Assembly (NCBI RefSeq): GCF_011516635.5
Contig: NZ_CP096255.1
Location: 248,001-312,000, forward strand
Direction: 5' to 3'
Length of the DNA: 64,000 nucleotides
Origin: Bradyrhizobium barranii subsp. apii
GTDB taxonomy: Bacteria; Pseudomonadota; Alphaproteobacteria; Rhizobiales; Xanthobacteraceae
How positions within the stretch are numbered: position 1 is the stretch's first letter; each line of letters opens with the position of its first letter. The notes beneath the pieces were generated by a model that made no database searches, was not told the DNA's origin, and was given only the letters and a program-made list of their open reading frames with translations. The position numbers were made by a program, and so were the translations under genes. Of this stretch, positions 57,949 through 64,000 are shown in pieces.

Positions 57949-60900
57949 TTAGATGCGAAGCTGGCTTTGGCGCGGGAAACTGATTCCACGCTTTATCAGG
58001 TCGAAATGTCGATTGGGTTCGATCCGGGAGTGCACCGGCCGATCAGGCTCGACCGTATCGCGCCTTCCTACCGATACAATCGCTATCTTGCCCATGATGC
58101 GCTCGGGATCAATTGCGGTGTTAGACGCCGCGGTCTGACAGATGCAGCGGTTCTGGAGACGACGTCGCTGCCCGTTTATTACCAGCCTCTTATCAGGCAG
58201 TTCGACCTGCCAACGCCGCCGAATTTTGACGCGCTTGGGTCGAATGACGGCGGGCTTGGTATCGTAAGGGGACTCCTTGGTGCCTTCGACGATTGGTTGA
58301 GGGATGTTGAAGCCTCCCAACCTTATGCCCGTTCGCTCGATCCGGTTGCCGATGCGAGTGACTACGCACGTGAAAAAGCGCAATTTGAATCGATCGATCT
58401 TCGCGGTTGGGCTGGGGAGCGGGACGCAATCGCACGTGGAGTGGGCATTCTTGAAAAAGCGGTGGCGGCGCAAGCCGCCGGAAAAACCGCGACCGATCCC
58501 GAGGTAATTCCATTGACCGCCTGGCGGTTCATGAATCAAGCGTTTGGTGAGTTCTGGAGGGATAAAAACGCAAACGTCAAAGGGTGGCGGCTGTTTCAGA
58601 TCGCATTCATCTTGTCGCAAATTCCGGCGATTGTCTCGCGGATCGAGTGTTGGAAAAGCAGCCCTGCCGTAACAGCGAAGGACGACCGTGAGGCCTCTCT
58701 GCTTTACTTTTCAACGGGCGGTGGAAAGTCCGAGAGCTTTTTTGGTTTGCTCGTGTTCTGTCTGGCTTTCGACAGGCTGTGCGGCAAGCAACACGGCGTC
58801 ACCGCGCTCGTGCGATATCCATTGCGCCTGCTAACCAGCCAGCAGGCCCAACGCCTCTCTCAAGTCTTGGCGGCAGCTTATAAAGTGCGGTGGTCTTGGC
58901 AGCGTCAAGGCCTGGACCTTAAAGGCGCAGGGTTCGACATTGGCTTTTGGGTTGGTGGCGGAAACACGCCGAATAACCGGAATGTCCGGGGCTTCTCGGA
59001 GATTCCGACCCTCACCAACGACTGGGACGAAGTATCTCTGCGGCGCGGCGACTATAGCATCTACTGGAAGAAGTGGGTGCGGCTAGCGAGCTGCCCGTTC
59101 TGCTCCGGCACACTTACGGGTGCGGATGGAAAGAAGACATCGACCATTGGGCTGCGACGTTTCCGTGAGGGGCCGCCTCCAGAGGAGCGCCTTGCACATT
59201 GCTGCTTCAATCGGGAATGCGCATGGAACGGGCGCCACGGCGCGACGGTTCAGCCGCATCCGCTTCCCATTCACATCATGGACTCCGACATCTATGCATA
59301 TGCGCCGGCGGTCCTGCTAGGCACTGTGGATAAACTCGCGCTGATTGGGCAGAGCGCCAGGACGCTTATCCGTGTTCTTGGCATGTTCGGATTTGCCGCT
59401 TGGCAACACCGGGACTCCGGAAGGCTTGTCTCGCCGTGGCTCCGTGATCAGTTTCAGCGGGGACCCGATGCGTCTGGCTGTGAGGGGGTGTTTCCCTTCT
59501 ATGGGGACGGAAGAAAGCTCTTTTTCGATCCATATCCTGTTCTTGAAATCCAAGACGAAGCCCATCTGTTGGACGAATCGCTTGGCACGTTTTCGGGGTT
59601 GTTTGAAACAACGTTTCTCCATGCCCTTCGTACCCTCTCACCGCTTCTGGGTGACCAGGTCATCAAGGAAGACGGTGTAGCGCGCCCGCCAAGGATCGTC
59701 GCGGCTTCGGCAACGGTTTCGGACCCCGCACGTCAGATTGATCAAATCTATCAGCGTCAGGTCGTTCTTTTCCCCCAACCGGGTCCGGATCTTTACGAAA
59801 GTTTTTACGCGAGGCTCCGCGAGCCGGATAGCGGCGATCCGGTGCGGGATGCCAGTGATAACTCCGAGCATCGAACGCCGACGCGTCGCCGCTATGTTTC
59901 GCTTATGACCAATGGCCGCACGCACACGGCTGCAACGGTAGCGATCCTGTCGGCATTTCATCTCACGATCACGCAAGTAATGAAGGGGTTGATCGAGGGC
60001 GATGATGCCGGGCGCTGGGCAATCCGAGAAGCGTTGGCTGATGCGCTCCCACCGGACATCTTCCGGGATGGCCACCGCGCCATTCTGCTCGACCGAAATA
60101 TTGGCCATTCCGATATCGCTTACGCAGTCGATCTTGATCGCATTGCCCTTCTCTACGTGACGAATAAAAAGGGAGGCGACAATGTGAAAGCCGCCCTGCA
60201 AGACGTCATTCGCCGTGATCACAAGCTGGCCGGAATTGAAGACATCCCGGGCGTCCGCACGGCCCTTATCACGGGAGCAATCGATGCCGGGTTGATCAAC
60301 GCGATCGTCACGGAAGCAGGTCAAAAGCCAGCGGTCGGGTCGCCATTCCGAGCGGAGGCGCTGCGGGACTCGCTTCGAGGCGTGATTGCGACCTCCGCCA
60401 TTTCCCACGGCGTGGACGTGGACGAATTCAACATGATGTTCTTTGCGGGACAGCCTGCGGACATTGCCGAATATATCCAAGCATCATCGCGCGTGGGTCG
60501 AACGCACGTGGGTACGAGTATTCTTATTCCGACGCCACAGCAGCGCCGCGACCGCTACATCGTTGAAATCCACGATATCTTCCATCGTTTCTTGGAACGC
60601 ATGATCGATGCGGCCCCGGTGGAGCGTTGGGCAGAGAACGCGATCACGCGCACCCTTGCGTCATTCTTGCAGCTCAAACTTTGCGGGGTTGACTACATTA
60701 CGGAGATGAGCCGCGCGCGCACAAACCTAGAAAAGGCGTCGCTGGCCGAGCCGGATAACGTCGGTGAGATTGGTGAGAGATCGCGGACGGATCACATCAA
60801 TCTCCTTGATGAGCTGTGTCAGTTTGTCGTGGATGGCATTGGGCTTGAACACGGCACCTCGCCACTCAACAAGGATTTCTACAGGCAGCGGATCAATCAA

Positions 60901-61158
60901 CTCTTCCACGATGCAACGACCGCGATGGAGCAGTCCAATTGGAAAACGGAAAATCTAGATAGTTTTTTCAGGCAACCGGGCGCCCCTTTAACCCGCCCGA
61001 TGACAAGCCTGCGCGACGTCAACGAAGCTGGTTCGATTGAAGGCGGCGTTGGAAGTGGATCCGACCGCATTCGAATGAGCGATCTGGGTCGTGTGATGTC
61101 GGCACTTATGCGGGGTAATAACAGCTGGACCGCCGGGGAAACCGGGGAATGAGGAAGA

Positions 61159-63397
61159 ATGGCTAGACAACCCGCCGACACTGCCCGCGAAGCGGATGCC
61201 AAGGGGCCTTCAATGAGCCGTTCCCAAGCGCAAATAGCGATGAGCTATGCGCCGGGGCAACATTTCACGTTTGAAGGCGCTGCGGGCGCGTGTCAGGCCA
61301 TGCCGTCACCTAGCGCGACGACGGCACGGCCGGAACAAACGACCAAGGTTCAAATCGAAATGCGAATCGACGAAGCAGCGCGCGCTTGGTTCGACAAAGC
61401 GATCACCTGCCGGCAAAACGAGGTCAATGTTCCGGCGCCTTTGCCCGAATTTTGCGTAGACGTGTCGCTCCTGGATACCTCACGGACACAATACAGCTTT
61501 AGACCCACAGCTTTTGTTTATTTGAAGCCCGACCGGATGGGGTACCTCCCACGGCCCACAACGCTGATTTGCAGCGAGTGCGGCCTGATCGAAGCGACTG
61601 CAAACCCCAAGCAGATGGGACAACGGCTGTCTGAGCTTAGCGAAGCCTGTCCACACCCCAAACGCCCCAATGATCCGTCGAATTGTTCGTGGGGCCAACT
61701 TGACGTGATCTTCGCCCACTGGTCGGGGTCTTGGAAAGCAGCCAGTCCCAATATGACGGTCTATGACCAGGCGACCCGGCGCCCGATAAAGCGCTATGCC
61801 ATCTGCGGCAAGTGTGGCAGTCGCCAATTCGTCCTCAACAAAGATCAAGTGGCGCTTTCGAATTGGTCATTCTCCTGCGCCAATTGTGGGACGAAGAACC
61901 CGGACCCTTGGGTTGAGAAGTGTGATGAGACGCTGGGGCGCATTGCGTCATCCATCGGGCCGGGCGGAAACATCGTCGGCGAAGCGTCTATGGAGAAGAT
62001 CAACTACGCCGCATCATCAGCTTATTTCGTGAAGTCGGACACATTTATCACCTTTCCGGAAGGCTCTGGGATCGAGGGCGTTGGAGCCCGGACAGACCCA
62101 CCTTCTTCCCGGTGTGATCGAGCGGCTTGTCGGGTTGGAGGGGCCACCGCTGAGCGATGCCGAGGTAACCGCTCAGCTCTTGTCAAAGGAGCGGGGAGCC
62201 GAAGCGAAGGAGTTCGATGAGATATTGCAAGGACTGAAGCTGGCGACCGATAGCAAGAACCAAGTGGTGGCCGATCTGATGGTCAAGATGAGGGCCGAGC
62301 GGCTCGCCAATTGGCAGAAAGCTGGGTGGCTGCAACGCAACGCCGCGCTACCGCTTGACATCCTCTTGAAGCTTCAACAGCGGCACGAGTGGACTGGAAA
62401 GTACGATCCTTTCAGGCTTCTCGTTGAACATTCCGCGCTCACCAGAACCAAACTTCGCGGCGAGATTGTTGGGGGCCGGGCCAGTTACGTCGATTTCACA
62501 AACCCCGACGAATGGCTCGTGCCGCCAAGTTCGCCGCAACGGGCAACAATGGTCCAGAACGCGGAGGAGGCCATGCGCTTCTTGGGCGTGCGGCGTGCCG
62601 GCCTGATCAGCAAGTTTGACTTGTGTAAGTTCAGTTACGGATACTCTCGGGTTGGTAACACCCCCAAGATCCTAAAGCACGGCCGCATGATGCCGGTTCG
62701 CTTGAACCTTTTCCCCAAGGTGCAGACAGCTCAGGAGTCGCGCCACCCAGTTTATGTTCTCGAACAGTCGAACGAGGCCTTTTATTTCCAGCTTGATGAA
62801 GCGCTTGTCCGGTCGTGGCTTCTGCAGCCCGATTTAGGATGCGCCGACGCGGGCCTTCTCGCGGAATATCCCGACAATTTTGCGGCTGCGATGTTGAGTT
62901 CGGCAAAGATCATGTCCGGTTATCTTGAGGAACATGACCGCAAGTCGGACCCGACAATTTTCAAAATGACCTATGCGCTGCTCCATTCCTACGCGCACTA
63001 CATCATGCAAGGAATTCAGCAGTTTTCCGGTCTGGATCTGGGTTCGATCGGTGAATACCTGTTTCCGAGCGATCTCGGATTCGTCGTCTACCGGAATGGA
63101 ATGACCCTTGATCTGGGTGATTTGTCTGCGTTGTGGCGCGATCATCACGAGGCATTCCTCTCGTATCTGCGAAACTTTCCGACCTCGCTAGGCTGCAATC
63201 TCGGAAATCTGTGCATGACGAAGGGCGGGGTGTGCCCTGACTGCATCATGATTCCGGAGGTCATTTGCTTGACAGCGAATAAATATCTCAGCCGCTCCAC
63301 CCTCATTGGTCGCGGCCGACCCGACTTCATCGTCGGGGAAGAACGCATAAAAGGCTACCTCCAATACGCGCTTGAAAATGCCAGAGCCGGTCAATGA
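61159..63397 (+). pseudogene. drmB: DISARM DrmB (DUF1998) with one frameshift
   Basis: The ATG at 61159 follows GAGGAAGA, 6 bp after the drmA stop. The first frame (to about 62075) has CSECGLIEATANPKQMG and zinc-type pairs CGKCGSRQF and CANCGTKN. It then passes into the +1 frame (LEPGQTHLLPGVIERLVG) that runs to 63397. That second part holds the DUF1998 signature (LLHSYAHYIMQGIQQFSGLD, NLGNLCMTKGGVCPDC). The combined length is near 745 residues. DrmB partners DrmA in sensing and loading on phage DNA. A single-base indel near GGGATCGAGGGCG (62067-62080) separates the halves, so no full protein is made unless this is a sequencing error. Confidence 0.78.
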
Positions 63398-63830
63398 TCG
63401 CCGTTTTGATGCGCTTGTGAGCGAGCTTTATCCGCTTGCCACGCAGGCTGCGCGGATCGTCGCCCATCTGGCTGACACCCCAGTGGGGATGGACAGCTCG
63501 GATCGTGAACTTTCGTCCCGTTTGGGAGACGTCTCGGCGGAGCATGTTGCGATCGTTCGTCGGTCGCTTATAGAAAATGGCCTTGCCGTCCGGTCGAGTT
63601 TTGCGACCCGGCCGGTCGCGTCGGCTTCGGTGCTCACGGCTTTGGCCGACAATCTCCGGGGAATTGCCGCTTATCTCCGGGTCCATAAGGATCGTGACGC
63701 GGTTCGGCTTGTGCTCACCGAACCCGGGTTAAAAAGTGCCCTTCGTCGAGCCATTGACGACGCGCAGGCGCTGCCGCCGGTTGTGTTTCAAACGAGTGAT
63801 GCGTTCTTCAATTTGGCGCGTGGCGCCAAG
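63378..63830 (+). pseudogene. Probable DrmC N-terminal part, cut by IS21
   Basis: The ATG at 63378 overlaps the drmB end by 20 bp, so it was translationally coupled. The 151 codons encode an alpha-helical, winged-helix-like region (LSSRLGDVSAEHVAIVRRSL) and then AVRLVLTEPGLKSALRRAID. It ends at the IS21 right terminus (63831). In DISARM loci drmB is followed by drmC, a phospholipase D-like protein. The HxK catalytic motifs would lie beyond the break and are not visible, so the identity rests on position. Confidence 0.5.
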
Positions 63831-64000
63831 TGCGGATTCCGACGAAGCCGGCCATGCATTCCAATTCGAAGCCGGCCGGGTATTCCGATCTGAAGCCGGC
63901 CACCCGTGGCGTCGTTCGCATGGGTCAATTTCATGATGTCGTCGAGGGCTGGGAAGGTCAAGAGACCGGTTGATCTTGAGCGGGTTGCTTCTGCTTCCTG
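63831..64000 (-). mobile_element. IS21-family element (second type), copy B, partial
   Basis: Identical in inverse orientation to the right end of copy A (55938-56107), starting TGCGGATTCCGA. It continues past the window edge. With copy A it brackets the IS66 remnant, IS5 and drm genes. Confidence 0.93.
63958..64000 (-). CDS. istB: IstB C-terminal end (copy B, partial)
   Basis: The last codons of istB ending at TGA (63958-63960 on the plus strand as TCA), identical to the end of the gene at 55228-55980. The rest lies beyond the window. Confidence 0.85.
   Translation of the reverse strand, partial: RKQKQPAQDQPVS

Larger units (their letters stand above)
56977..61152 (+). pseudogene. drmA: DISARM-type helicase DrmA, interrupted by IS5
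   Basis: Superfamily-2 helicase of about 1,078 residues once the IS5 and one TTA are removed. The first 11 codons from a TTG at 56977 are in frame with 57949 onward (HEIQSL then DAKLALARE). Visible motifs: Walker A STGGGKSE (58711-58734), a Cys pair CPFC with further Cys (about 59092-59216), DEAH (59554-59565), ASAT (59704-59715), SHGVDVDEFN and the arginine motif SSRVGRT (60484-60504). DrmA with DrmB forms the core of DISARM, which blocks incoming phage DNA. The original start is uncertain; known DrmA proteins are often longer at the N terminus. An open frame also enters from the IS5 (57823). Confidence 0.75.

Noticed and set aside
63372..63377. TTG start two codons before the probable drmC ATG
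   Set aside because: The ATG at 63378 is the simpler start.
1..64000. tRNA, rRNA, riboswitch or CRISPR features
   Set aside because: No cloverleaf, rRNA core sequence, known aptamer consensus or repeat-spacer array was recognised by eye; a covariance-model scan was not possible.

Overview
The window looks like a Bradyrhizobium-type alphaproteobacterial genome. It is GC-rich, and its core genes run ptsN - hpf - rpoN - lptB - lptA - lptC - rnd-like, a familiar order in that group. Next to this core lies an insertion-sequence (IS)-packed accessory region with a rhizobial inositol (iol) cluster and a possible type III effector. This placement rests on gene content and order only. No rRNA, tRNA or CRISPR array was seen.

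Layout. (a) 1-703: right part of an IS630-family element at the window edge, cutting into a HEAT-repeat gene. (b) 704-27.7 kb: chromosomal core. It holds a DUF1194 protein; an acyl-CoA ligase / DUF5938-type oxidoreductase / SDR operon divergent from a TetR regulator with a double operator; a TPR protein; a two-partner secretion pair (TpsB intact, TpsA frameshifted by a 5-bp duplication); the ptsN-hpf-rpoN-lptBAC block; an RNase D-like protein; a UbiA-family prenyltransferase; a frameshifted MFS transporter; and a response regulator convergent with a GAF histidine kinase. It ends with formate-dehydrogenase accessory genes (DUF3305, DUF3306, TorD-like, small peptides). (c) 27.7-33.4 kb: a poly-ferredoxin gene split twice, by an IS630 and by an IS21-family element. 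(d) 33.4-42.1 kb: an IS pile-up (IS5/IS1182-like, IS91-like with its own integrase, IS5, IS630, IS3 and IS110 fragments) around a 370-residue protein that may be a secreted effector. (e) 42.1-53.5 kb: a decaying inositol cluster. iolC, iolD and iolE are intact; the RpiR regulator and the ABC permease are pseudogenes; no iolB is seen where it is usually found; iolG is split by an IS630 that itself carries an IS91-like element. (f) 53.5-64 kb: an IS21 element, an IS66 remnant, an IS5 element and then a DISARM-like phage-defence core (DrmA helicase, DrmB/DUF1998, and a probable DrmC start). This core is broken in three places and ends at a second, inverted copy of the same IS21.

How it fits together. 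The core half contributes envelope biogenesis (Lpt), nitrogen-type regulation (RpoN, EIIA-Ntr) and translation hibernation (HPF). The accessory half records successive IS insertions, many with readable target duplications, that inactivated formate-dehydrogenase maturation, inositol use and anti-phage defence. The most notable system is the DISARM-like drmABC locus at 56977-63830. In this sequence it appears to be a decayed copy.
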